Assembly (NCBI GenBank): GCA_005765155.1
Contig: VCCP01000003.1
Span: 5,828,001-5,892,000 of the forward strand
Direction: 5' to 3'
Source of the DNA: Zelopaecilomyces penicillatus
Taxonomy: Eukaryota > Ascomycota > Sordariomycetes > Hypocreales > Pseudodiploosporaceae
DNA length: 64,000 bases
Shown here piece after piece: positions 33,880 through 45,943 of the stretch. The first letter of the stretch is position 1. Each line of letters opens with the position of its first letter. The notes below the pieces were generated by a model. That model had not been told where the DNA came from. It did no database searches and saw only the letters and a program-made list of their open reading frames with translations. Made by a program: the position numbers and the translations under genes.

Positions 33880-35728
33880 TCACAAAATACCAGCCGACAA
33901 CATCGCCGCCTCCCACTCTACCTGATGCAGCGACACCGGATGCAAAACCCGATCCCGCAGCCGCGAATCCTTCAAAATACCAGCATACGAACTACCACCA
34001 CCTCCACCTTCTCCCCTGGGCACTGCCAATCCATCAATATGCACCACCAGCTCTCGCTGCGCAAACAGTCGCGCCACGCTCGTCCATACATCTAGTACGC
34101 GCGTCGACAGGCCTGTAAACTCCCACGAACTGCGCCAGCTAACCACCGTTGAATGGCCCACGATAAAAGGTTCTCTGTCATATGGTGAAGCAGCTGTGTC
34201 TCGGTATTCAGTCTCCGAAACTGGACTTTCGTGGGCCTTTTCGTAGCGAAAGACGGCGGCTTCGCTCTTTTGCGTGTGCCAAATCTCCAGCATCGCAAGT
34301 TGTGGCATTCTATGCGCCGCGTATCCCGCAGCCACGAGCAAGCTATTAATATCACTCTCACTCGTCCTTGATGTCAGCAGCTTCGACGTCAGCGACAGTA
34401 TTCGAAGTTTCTCCCACTGCGGCTTCAGCGCTGCAAAAACCCCTGGGTCACGTTTAAGCGACGCGTACGCCTGGAAGAAGTCTTTGGCATCTACAAGAAA
34501 CGCCGCCGACAGTTCCTCCAAGTTCCTACTTGCGTCGTTGATGGCCGTGCCGAGCGGGCCGCCTAAAAATCTAGAATTGTGTGTGTTGTCGTAGAGTTTC
34601 TCATCAAAGTCTTCAAATAAGGCGAGGCGTTTGAGTGTAGGTGGAAGCCAGGACTTAAATAGCTGTATGTACCCTAACCATCAGTGTTAGAGAATGAAGG
34701 AGGATGTGGGAAGATTCAGGGACTTGCCTCCATCTCGGTATTCCTGGACCGCTTCGCTCATGTGCATCCAAACTTCAAAGTTCACCTGCTCTAGTCTCGG
34801 CAAACTCTGGAAAATCTGGCGGAGCGCCTTTGTCCCAAAGAAGCGATGATACTGGCGGCGCATCAAAAACCCAGTAACAATTTGGAGTTTCGGCAGAGGC
34901 GGTACATTGTTATTGTCCTTGTTGATGCAGAGTTCTCTGCCAAAGAGCTTGGACGCTGATGTTTGACAGTAACGACACCCCGTCGTCGATGTAAGAGATT
35001 GTTGAGTTCCGTCTTGGCCGTGTTCTTGGTTGATTGGGAGACCAACCTCTTGGTTGAAAGTCTGGTCGTGATCCTGCTCACGTTCCCTTTCTCGATCCAT
35101 CGTCTTCACGGACCTATCCCCAAACGGCCGTCTCTCGTCTCCCCCTCGCCGTAACTCCCCAAAATAATGATCCTTTACAAAATGTGCCTCATCACCCGGA
35201 GAATGCACACTAATCTCCAACGTTAATCCAGCTTTCCCATCATCAGCCGCCTCCCAAGCAGACAGAACCGAAAACAGTTTGCAGATTGCGCCGCTAACCA
35301 CCTCATCATGCTGCATACGTCAGTCACAGTCACGATACAACCCTTCCCCAGTCTTCTTCTTCTTCTTATCAACCTCCAAGGAACATAATACTTACAAGGT
35401 CAAAATCTCGCTTTGCGTCTTCAACACCACGGTCTCTGCAAATATGCTCGGGTAGTTCAATCCGCAGCCATATATGCTTAATAAGAGATCTTCTCCCAGG
35501 CTGTACGTGCTTATCCAAGCCGCGGATGCACAAGGGTGATAGAACTAGTCTTTTAAAGTGGTCTCGTTCAAAGAAGGCCTGCCATTCTTGACAAACCGTT
35601 GCGTAGCTGGCATGCGCATGTGTCTTGTCGCCATCAGCAGCAGCAGCAGCAGCAACAGCAGTACCCACTGCCACGTATTCCAGAATAGCTTGTCGAAGTT
35701 CCAGCGGAAGCTCATTCAAGATGGCCAT
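33880..35728 (-). CDS. F-box-like protein with DUF6546-type C-terminus
   Basis: Three exons, 35728-35396, 35310-34728 and 34673-33880, in phases 0 and 1, give 569 residues. The start is chosen at MAILNELPLELRQAILEYV, a typical fungal F-box-like opening; an upstream in-frame Met (35773) would add a non-conserved tail. F-box proteins recruit substrates to SCF ubiquitin ligases. The C-terminal 230 residues, with PQLAMLEIWHTQKSE and VWTSVARLFAQRELVVHIDG, match the layout of the DUF6546 domain common in ascomycete F-box proteins. Intron 2 uses a rare GC donor (GGAG|GCAAGT). Residues about 35-45 are an Ala run encoded by GCT/GCA-type repeats. Substrate unknown. Confidence 0.8.
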
Positions 35729-36315
35729 TTTGACACAGGGGCGAAATGAGAATGTGAATATAAACAAAGACAAAGAAAGGATTCATAAATGATGAATGAA
35801 TGAACCCTCGTCTTAAACACTACACCCGACAGATCTACAAGCCCGTGCCTCATCGCAACGACTCATATTAAAAGAGCCAAGTTCCAGACAACATCCTATT
35901 CAACCCCGTCATCCCAAGCCGCCCATTCCTCCTCCTCCTCCTATTCCCCATCTCCACCCAGCCTTGCCAAGCCTCCCCCGGCGGATATGAACAATACCGC
36001 ATACCATACGCATCTGCCGGAAACTCGCTACAAAACCAGACAATAGGAAGCCCACCGACCAACACACCACACAAACACTCCCCCAAAGCAACCCCATTCA
36101 TTCATCTATTCATTCATCCATCCATTACCACGCAAACCCCCCATCTTTAAACACAGACCCCGAACAACCGTGCGGGTCTTTAATAACAATAACCCCCATA
36201 AAGTATCCCATCGCTAATGCAATATCCCGTTTACGCAAACACAACAAAGACACCACCCATCCACCATCCAACAATCAGTCGCCGTCGCATCTTGTCCCCC
36301 TACAAACTATCCAAG

Positions 36316-36387
<72 letters not shown>

Positions 36388-37193
36388 TCTCTCTCTTCTC
36401 ATTGTCGGAACCAAAAAAAAAAAGGACAGACATCGGGTGGCGAACAAACATCCCAACCACGAACAAGGGCCTTGTCTAGCGATAGCCGTTTATTGGCATC
36501 CAACAACAACTTGGGCACGGATCAGAAAAAATTGATAGGCTTCAAGACATGCATAAAAACACAAACCTCTGGAACAAACGTCTCTGCATGCGTTCAAAAC
36601 AACTTTCAACGGCGTGTGGATCTGGATCTGTCTATACTACGTAATGCGTTGGAAGCTGGACGGTTATGCATTCTTTTGTGGATGAGGCTGAACCTCGTTG
36701 AATGCCTGCGACGACCCAACACTCCAATCACACATTTGCATTGCCACTCCCTCAATGCATCATTGATAGACCAACACGATTCATTGCTACGTCTTCATTC
36801 TTCACCAGCATCGGTTGTTTTGCAGCGTATGGATTCCAGACGAGACCCAACGCATCCGCATTTTACTATAGATACCATGTGATAAACATCCTGTATCCTG
36901 AAAATCTCCCCCATCACCGAATAGTTTCATTTTCCTTGCCAGCATAAAGAGAACATGGGTCTTCCAAAGATGTCATGTCTATTTCTCATACCTGTTTGAA
37001 CGCTTAATGATTATGCAATAGAATCAGCCATCAAGATGCTAAGCCTAGCCCACATAATATCATACATCAGGGTATTACCCCTGCCATGAATGTTTAACAA
37101 AAACGCTGGGAAACGTGCCTCAGCGCCCTGTGAAATGCAATGTATATAGAGAGAGAGAGAGAAAGAGAGAGGCCAACCAACGCAACTATCATT
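35729..37193. other. Intergenic region with long CT microsatellite
   Basis: No supported gene. A very long (CT)n run lies at 36320-36396. Frames crossing it translate to Leu-Ser or Arg-Glu repeats and are artefacts. A shorter (GA)n run lies at 37147-37170, next to the cryptochrome stop codon. Confidence 0.6.
36320..36396 (+). repeat. (CT)n microsatellite, about 77 bp
   Basis: Almost pure CT dinucleotide repeat with one G interruption at about 36375. Likely hypervariable. Confidence 0.95.
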
Positions 37194-39641
37194 TCAGTAA
37201 GCACCGCCAGCTCCCATGTGATGAGGATGAGAGCGTGTGAACTGATGCATTGGCATCATGTGGCCAAATTGTTGCCCTCCACTAAAAAATCCATCTGCCA
37301 TATACGGCCCGCGTGTATCATAACCTCTCATATCATATCCCCTTGTAGTGTAACCTCTTCCCCCACAAGCACGATATGGAGCACCACCACCTCTTCCCCG
37401 CATTCCGCTATCGCCATGGGGTCGCCATTGGCCATAACCGTTGGTATGCATGGCATGGGTGTTGGAAAACTGCCCTCGAGCCATAAATCCATTTGATGTT
37501 GGTGAAGAAATCTGGTGATGAATTTGGTGAGTAGGTTGGTGCCTGGCGTGATAAGGCACCGGATGGGTAGCAGTCCGGTGATTAGGCTGCTGGGGGGGTG
37601 ATCGGTATCCATTATGCTGAAAGTTTGGAGAACCTCGGGGGGCGTGATGATATCCCCTGTGTCCAGTCCCACCTCCTCCACCTGCTCCTCTTGAATTGCC
37701 TCTATGTGAAGTATTTGGGGATGGCACAAACTTTGATCTATTGCCATCACCACCGCCACGCCCTCCACCGCCGCCCGCACCACCATGTCCACTATTGCCG
37801 CCATTGCCACCACCGCGTCCACCGTGTCCTCCACGGCCAGATCCTCGCCATCGTGACACTGACGAGCGATGGGGTTTTGGCCGGTGCTCTATTGTGAATT
37901 CGATGCGTTTCAGAGGGTCGGTAACCATGATATTGTCCAGCAAGTCGTTGTCTTTTAGCTCTTCCTCGCTAGTGGTCCAGATCTGAAAGACATTCTCCAT
38001 TTTCTTGATGCTTTTAAGTTCAGGGACCCAAGTACGGACGTAAGCGCCCTCCTTGTCATAATCAAATCCCTGCTTCACGGGATTGAATACTCTGGCATCA
38101 CCACGGGGGTCATTGCCTACCCCGGCAACATATTGCCAATTCGCCCAGTTTGAGTGAACGTCGTAATCGATCAGCATCGACTCGTACCATTCCGCTCCAT
38201 ACCGCCAATCAATTTCGAGATGTTTTGCGAAGAAACTTGCAACGTTTTGCCGTGCCCTGTTCGAGGTATATCCGGTGAGATATAGCTCTCGCTGCGAGGC
38301 GTCAATCAGACCCATGCCAGTGGTTCCTTCCAGGAACCTTTGGATAATCTGGGCAATTTGGTCTGGAGAGGGTTGTTGGTTGGCTGATGCCATCTTCCTA
38401 TTAGAGGTCTTCCATTCTTTGGAGTAGCCTTCATCTTGTCGGAATCCCATGGGCTCGAAAAGCTTTCGGCCGAATTTTCCCGTGCAGAGACGCATGTAAT
38501 CACGCCACAGCAACTCAAATCGGATACTCTTGGTTCCTTCATTCTCACCCTTGCCGTAACCGTCTGCCTGTGCGTACAAGTCCTTGTTTCCATCTTCAAA
38601 TGACAGAAGTTCACTGTGAATCTGCCGCGCCGAGATACATCCAAGGGCAAGATATCCAGAGAGTTTGGTGCTATAATCGGGACCTAAGAGGTTGTTTCTG
38701 GTGTCTTTGTAGGTTGTCATGCCACCGGTTTTGATAAGATACTGAATTCGCTCGTGGCCAGGATTCTCACCTCCGTGGAACGGGTGTGCTGTGATGGCTC
38801 CATTCGGAAAGGAGGGAGGGTTGGCTAAAATATCGCCCATCGGCTTAAGGAGGCGGTCTTTTAGACGTTGTAGCGTATTTTCCATCATGAAAGGATGATG
38901 CTGGGCAGGTATGGATGCATCCTCTGGAAACGCAGGTAAGGACGATCTCTTTGGTCGTGGCATTGACGGCCGGGGCCGCTGACGAAGGGGCTCTTGTGAC
39001 TTTCGATATGAGGTGAAGACATCCGGAAGGCTTGAAGGTTCTGCAAGGTTCGTATCGCGACTATTATAACAGGGTAAGCATTGAAAACTTGCAACATGTT
39101 AAGAGGGCAGCAGTAAGATTCGAGAAAACACCCACTCATCGATAAAATATTTCTCGTCCGCCCACAGCTTAAAGTCTGTCCCATACTCGGCACAGGCGCT
39201 GGCCACGGCTTCTTGCTCTTTGACCTCTTCCCAAGCCAGCTCTTCAGTCATCCACACTGCACCAACATCTCGTCCCTTATCCTTCAAACTCCGAAACAGA
39301 TGCTTCAGCACATCTTCGGTGGATCCAACTCTCACAACGAGGCCACTGTTTAGGTCCTCGAAGTTGTTTTTGAGATCCCAGACAGCCTCAGCCGTGAATT
39401 TTGCTCGGTGTGGTCCGCATCGTAAAAATTTGCCAACTTGGCTGACAGCTTTCGGATACGGTGATGTTTCTCCGTGTTTGAGGAATCCAGACACTTCAAT
39501 CTGGTGACAGGGAAATATGAAAATAGGCAACAAGTGAGAGAAGCCATGATTAGGCGTTGTAACTAGGTGGTGTAGAATAGGGTTGTCGGCGACTCTGAGG
39601 TCACGTCTCAGAAGGTAAACCAGGAGTTTACCGCCTGACAT
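37194..39641 (-). CDS. cryD: DASH-type cryptochrome with RGG tail
   Basis: Two exons, 39641-39136 and 39060-37194, joined in phase 2, give 790 residues. The N-terminal photolyase domain starts KLLVYLLRRDLRVADNP and includes the antenna-binding alpha/beta fold. The FAD domain shows KLSGYLALGCISARQIHSE, FELLWRDYMRLCTGKFGRK, TGYTSNRARQNVASFFAK and YDVHSNWANWQYVAGVGNDP, all typical of Cry-DASH. The splice restores YFIDD-RDTNLAEP, matching the family. These flavoproteins act as blue-light receptors and repair pyrimidine dimers in single-stranded DNA. The last 230 residues are a Gly/Arg/His-rich tail with RGG repeats, a nucleic-acid-binding type of extension found in fungal members but long here. 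Light regulation is likely but not visible in the sequence. Confidence 0.93.
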
Positions 39642-42600
39642 GGCGAAAATGGCTTGAGAGGTTTTGATGGGAGTGGCTTAAGGATGGGTCTTGGTCGAGG
39701 ACTTAGCCTCATCAACGGTGGAGCGCCGGCACTGGATTATGTAGAGTCTAGCAGGGCACCATGAATGCTTTTTCCAAGTTGAATGGATGTTTTGTGTCGT
39801 AGCGAGGAAACCAAGAGGGATAGCGGGTAACACAACGCAGCAGCACTAATAGCGGCACAAGCATACGACCGAACCAATGCAGTATTAGTAGGCAGTAAGT
39901 AATAATAGTACCAGTAAATGGGCAGCAGCTGAGGGGGAGACTGAGAGCTGAGGTCGCAACAGATTCGCCCCAAACCAACCCATGCAGCTACGACACTGGA
40001 GACTACGTGCTTGGGGGGAGGGAAGGGGGTTGCTGTATGTGTGTCTGTTGCTGTTGCTGCTTGGTCGATTGACGTGCGTGCCGCTCGACGTCGACTATCG
40101 CCGCTAAGGAGAAGATAAACTGGAGCTGCAGGCACGCCTTGAGTGGGATGCACTATTTTTCGAGTTAAAATGATGATGATGAGATTTGTGAGCTGGTGAA
40201 AAGCCCGGCAGGATTGGGATGTATGATGATGATATTGGTGGAGAGAGGGGCGGGCCGCGATCTTGCCGAGAGGGTGAGATGAACGCGACTGCTCTGGACT
40301 CAGAACTGCACGGCCTTGATGAACGCCGCAGCTGCGCCTTTTTTAACCTTTTCCAAAACACGCCCAGCGTCCTCGAGCCGGCGAGAGACACACACCGGGC
40401 GGCGGTGCTAGGGGGAGTCGATTACGTTTGAGCGTTGTCGAATATACGTATGCGTACTCGGCCAGGAAGAGTGGTGATGGTGATAGATGAGGCGGCCAAG
40501 CACAGCAGACTCGAAACCACAGTCGACGGCCGATTGTCGAGTGTCGGTTGTCGTCTTCAACCATCGGCATGGTCCGGGTGCAGACAAAGGCCTGCAGGGC
40601 TGGTGGAGGCTCATGTTTCCCATGTTGTCTGGCCGTCTGGCAGTCTGGCGTTTGTTTGTGTTGGTTTGTGTTTGCAGTGTCTTTGGTGGTCGATGTCGAT
40701 GGCCCCTCCATTTCCCTACAGATCGAGACAGATAAGTGGGGGCCCGCTAGCAAGGGCAGGGACGAGGGGTGTGCCTGGGGTGGTCCGTCCCTGCCTGCTG
40801 GCCTCGACCCTCCAGGGACCCGGGGGTGGCGTCTAGCAAGCAGCACGGTCTGCAGATTACAGGTGCCTGTATTAGTGTACGGAGTAGCGCTGTAGAGCAG
40901 CAGCCCAAGGGCTATGCAGTGACCTACCTACCTAAACTTACGGCCCAGATCAAATAGGCTGCCAGTGCTAGCGGCCCGCTAATCTTGCGTGTGCGGACCG
41001 TGCAGGGCCAGGCTTGCTTACATACAGGTGCTGCACCAGACCTGGAGTTTGTCTAGGTGGGCCTCAGGTATAGCTTCGACAGACCGAGAGCACGGCAACG
41101 TGCAGTGAGTGATTCATGCACGAACGCTGGACATGGATCCATGAATCTCCGTGGTTTGGGCTGTCTGCAAAAGCCCCTTTGATGGTTTAACGCGCGTCGT
41201 CCGTGGATTGCCTGTATCCAAGTTGATTGATGTCCAGGCCCGTTAGGAGGCACACTGACATAGCTCGGTGGTACTGTAATGATGACCTAATACCCCAAAC
41301 TACCTACCTACCCTTCAGGAAGGTAGCCCCAGACCATGAGTGGAGACGTTCCGTAGCATGCTAAATCTTTAATTTACAGTGAGTCTAATTCGATTCTCAG
41401 ATCAGGGCATCAGGCTATCAATCGGGAGGCACAAAGAGTCAGGGGATATGAAGCATCTATATTGAACGGCTCACACACTGACACGCACAGGCAATCACTC
41501 TGTCGGACACACAGCCCGGTATTATCTAGAGACCGAGATCTCCAGCTCCGTAATTGTTTCCAGGTCGCAAACATTCCTACTCCGTAGAGATTCCAAAATT
41601 ACAGGGCTCTATGGGGGCCAATTGCCCACTACCTCCACTATTCGTGTCCTGTTTGGCACACGCCCCTGGTCAAAATGACTCGCATCAATATTTGCTTCTC
41701 TGCCGTCAAAGCCTGTTGCTTTTTTCTTCCTCCAAGCGCCCGAAAAGCATCCCAAATGACTAACCGATGCACGAGTCCTACAAACTGCATCATCCATCGA
41801 GACTCCCTATCCATTTTCATGCTTGTGCCTGCAAATGCCTACTGCGAGATACAGCCGTCTGGGGTCGGGTCGATTCGAGGCCAAGCTAGACCTGGCATAG
41901 CCGAAAGTTCCAAGACGCCAAGACTACGCCGATATTGATCATCGTCAAAGAGCCGAATGCGAATGCAAAAGCCCTTCTCTGGGTCGCCTCTTTCTTCGAC
42001 CAGCAACGCTGACGACCACGATATGACTCGTTATGCCAGGCGGTTAGGCTCAGCTCAACCCCAGCCGGTGTGTGTGTGCTGGTTAATAATACCCAAAACG
42101 ACCCCAAAGTGTCAGACGGCAGAACAAATCATACACTTCGAAACTCCACGGACTGTCTCAGATCCCGACTGCATCCCTCGGAGTGTTATCATCGACGAGA
42201 TCGTCGCTGCGCCTACCCGTTCTGGGCGCATCGGCGACTGGCAATTTCTCATCATCCTTCACCAGATTCCCGATGGCCAAACCCAACATCCACATCTAGA
42301 TCGGGCCTGACACTAGTTCATTCATAGCAGCCCAGGCTATTCGATTTTCTCTCCCCCGGCTCAGCTGGACAGGTCCCCCCTTGCTGTCAATCGTCAGCCA
42401 CGAAAACGCTCCTAACCGAAACGAAAGAGGCGCACGTTATGGGGTTGGGGTATTAGTCCTTCGGTCACCGGCGCAATGTGGCAAACCGGCTATCCTCCCG
42501 TCCATTTGTTAATAAAGAGCCCAAGTCATCGCCGTCATGATGAGGCAATCCATCATGTTGACTGTAGCATCCATCCCAAAGCCGCCGAGGCTGACCAACA

Positions 42601-45600
42601 GAGGCTAAACCTTTGACATGACTGCCACTAGTACGGATGACCCTTGCAGGAGATGGGGGTATTCATCCAGATCCAGCGATTTTGGATGAACACTTGCCAT
42701 CGCCAGCAATAAGTGAGGCAGGGTCCACCGTGCTAATATCATCATCACTACTATTTCGCGTCATTCCAGCGGCATCTAGGTTTTACGAAAGCCGAATTTC
42801 GCACACAGTCTACACTTTTCATTCATTGACAACACCAACGGGGTTGAAGATCGCAAATGCATGGCAAACCCAGGTCATGACAGTTGCATAATACCTAAAT
42901 CAGTATTCCATACTGCTTTCACCTCTTGCGATGGGCATCTATCCGCCTCAACCTTGTGCAACACACCATTCTAGCTTAGCCACAACACATCCGCATGCCA
43001 GCAGACCGCTTGCTGAGGTGGAAGTGCAAAGCTCCGCGCGACTCGTTGCTTTTTTGCTTTGTTCGCTTTCACCTACTTGATGGTTGCGATTGTTCCCAGT
43101 TTTGTTTCCAGGGTATACATACTCATCTGAATTTTGCGCCCCGAAAAAGTCCGGTAGCTGTGTTTCCTACCGAGACACTTCCGCTCACCCGTTATAGCAA
43201 CCCAAGACAGCAGAAAAACAGAATGCGCTAGGATCAAAGGTACCCGTTCATGATTTAAAATAGCAACAAGTAAAGAACGGGAAGCGGGGAGGGGGGGGGC
43301 AACAATGGCACCCTACTAGAAACAATGTTGCTAGCCCCGAGATGTTTGGGATACCAGAAGTGGAACTGCAAGTACACGCACTGCCAAAATTAACCATCTC
43401 ACAGTTCGCTCTACCCCTATTCTAAATGCAAATAAACGGGAGTGGGCAATTGGATTTCAGCCGCGGGATTGATCCTGCAATAACGGGGTTTCGTATTTCT
43501 ATGCCGTGCCCATTGCGACTGTCATTAGCCATGCGTATTTACCCTGGCGGGACGGAGACAGGACACCATGCATATCCCATTGTCTGGCTCTATTGACGCC
43601 TAAAAAGCTTGTTTTACGCCTAATGTTTTGGTCTAAAAGGGTCTCACGTAGATATAAATAGCGGATGATCACCGCCAATCTCTTTTTGGAGATGTCCCTC
43701 ATTGTGCAGCTGTTGTGGTCAAAACTGGTGGAATTTCTATGCGATATGCCGTGTTTGCCAGCAAACATGTGACAACTCAGGGTGTTCATGCGAGGTATAG
43801 GATATAACAAGCGGACTGGGTCAGTGATTCCAGGGAACACGTCATGATGCCGTCAAATGGCGCTCAGTTTAAAGGTTGGGTATAGTGCCTTTTCACGAGG
43901 AAACCTGCAACTGCTTTGTTTGCCAGCCTTGTAGGTCCAAGGGGATGTGCTAGGATATCACAGTGCGTTTACGACGGTACAAATATTCATCATCGGAACC
44001 TGCACTTCGTAGGGGCCAGGTTATCAGCTTCCTGGTCCAGGCAGGTCGCAGCGAAAATGCATTCCGATACTAGTTGGTGTAAGAGACCCCGCTGGAAAAG
44101 TCGATTAGGCATGCCGGATCGTAATTTGGTTGATCAGAGTTCAGGGCCTGAAGCCTGAATCAAGTACGTAAACATGACGGTATCGAGTGTTTTGCCATTG
44201 TTACACAAATGCAATGCGGTTGCTGATGGTTCATCGTCGTTGATATATCGTCGCAGTGGTGGGAATGGTGTGACTGTCTGCATACAAGTCACCCCAGATG
44301 TCTCTGTGCAGCCAATTAGGTGCTGCATGGTTTCGAGACAAGCCTTTGGGTTGGTGGCTTGAAGTTGGGAGTTATTGGAGTTGAACGGTCTCCAAAAGCG
44401 GCCAGGCATTAACTAGAGTAGTTCTGTGAAGGGTATCTGGGGGTTACGGATAATGAACCGCCTGGCCCTCTTCCGCGAAACACAGTTGTAAATATTTGAA
44501 TCGCAGGTTTGTCTGCAAAATGAGAATTGGTGGTATCGTTTTCTGCAACCCTTGCACCGTATGTGAAACCCAATGCCACTATCAATGCCTAGTGTATGAC
44601 TTACACCTCTCGGATGTAACCTCAAAGGAGGAACCACAAAGATGAGATGAACGATGATAAAATGACAAATAGCTTTCACAACGCTCCACGTGGGAAACAT
44701 GAACTATTATAGCAGGTGTGTCAAGTCCCACTTCAGCAAGGCACTTTGTATAAGGTGTGCTGTTCCCGTGTCAAGTAAAACACTGCCTACCTTACCTTAG
44801 GTATGGGGGCGTGGAACAACTCTTGCGAAAGGAATGCCGGTTGCTTTAAATGATAATAAAACAGATAGCCGTTGTATATCTGCCGTGCAGCGCTAATGCG
44901 CGTCTATTAATGCCGAGCAAAAGGGCATTTGCAGGTGGATATTACGAGGCTCCTAGGCGAAATCTGCGACTAGCGGGCGTGCGATTCGATCAAGAGCAGG
45001 CCTATGGATCTGGGTTTCCCTATGTAATGTCTCTACTCGACGCAGCGGTCAGTGGTCATGGTCGTGGAGGGTTATTTTTGGTCTGTACCACAAATTATTA
45101 TTCCAGATGATCGTTTAACTGAAGCAATGTTTACCGTCCCTTTCATTTGTGGTTTTTGATGCTCAAGATAGTTTGATCTACCGGTCAAGTTCTCTAAGAG
45201 TGATACCGCGTCAAATTTTCACGAGACTTACAGCTGGACACCGATATTGAGGGAATTTGAACCATGGCGATGTATTACCCTCCCCTCAGCTCGTGCGTAT
45301 CACGTCTTGTGAAGAAATAGTTACCCTACAAAGTAGTTCCGATCTAATCAAATGTCAATTGATTGCCGATATACCTTACTGGGCATAAAATATATTGTGT
45401 AATTATTCATTTAATCTACCCTAGCATCAACACTCAGCGAACATACAGCAATTCCTGTGTGCTACCCTATATTCTCGCTGCCGGCCAGTCGGCGATGAGG
45501 AGGCTCGGGCGAGCGATAAGGCTCGTACATCCGATTAAGAATGGCCCCATCTGCCACCATCAATGCACTCCGGCTCCGGCTGGGGTAAGCCGATGGCCGG

Positions 45601-45943
45601 TTTGTTGGGGCCGCCGCCCTTTGCGGTCAAGTTGAGCAGAATTTCTTCAATGTTAAGCCGTTCTCGCTCCTGGACCGGCGCGGCTTAACCGAGGATAGCG
45701 CGCGGCATGCGACGGCTGAGAAGGGTTGAAGAAGCGCCCCCGATGTGTGGTTGTCTAGGAAATTTTGCTGTGGCTCGGCGTTCCGTGCGTCTGGTACAAA
45801 ACAAAACCTTTTTTCAATTCCTTGTCCATTCCAGCCCACCGCCCTTTTTCCTTCGGAGCCCCGACAGGAAAGCAAAAAACCATCAAAGACACCATCTTGA
45901 CGGAGCCTTCATTTGAACACGACTCAATTGACTGCCCATCACC
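39642..45943. other. Long gene-free region
   Basis: More than 6 kb with no supportable gene. The 39.7-40.9 kb part is GC-rich and gives overlapping spurious frames on both strands (for example 40343-40846). The 41-45 kb part has only short frames without domains or consistent introns. Near 41280 and 40920 ACCTACCT-type units occur. The last 500 bp are the promoter and leader of the 2-methylcitrate dehydratase gene. A non-coding RNA or fast-evolving gene with tiny exons could be hidden here. Confidence 0.5.

Noticed and set aside
36217..36882. 221-codon plus-strand frame
   Set aside because: About 25 codons are (CT)n microsatellite translating to Leu-Ser repeats; flanks show no conserved features.
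40343..40846. 167-codon minus-strand frame and several plus-strand frames in GC-rich DNA
   Set aside because: Mutually overlapping on both strands, with no recognisable motif, signal peptide or consistent introns.
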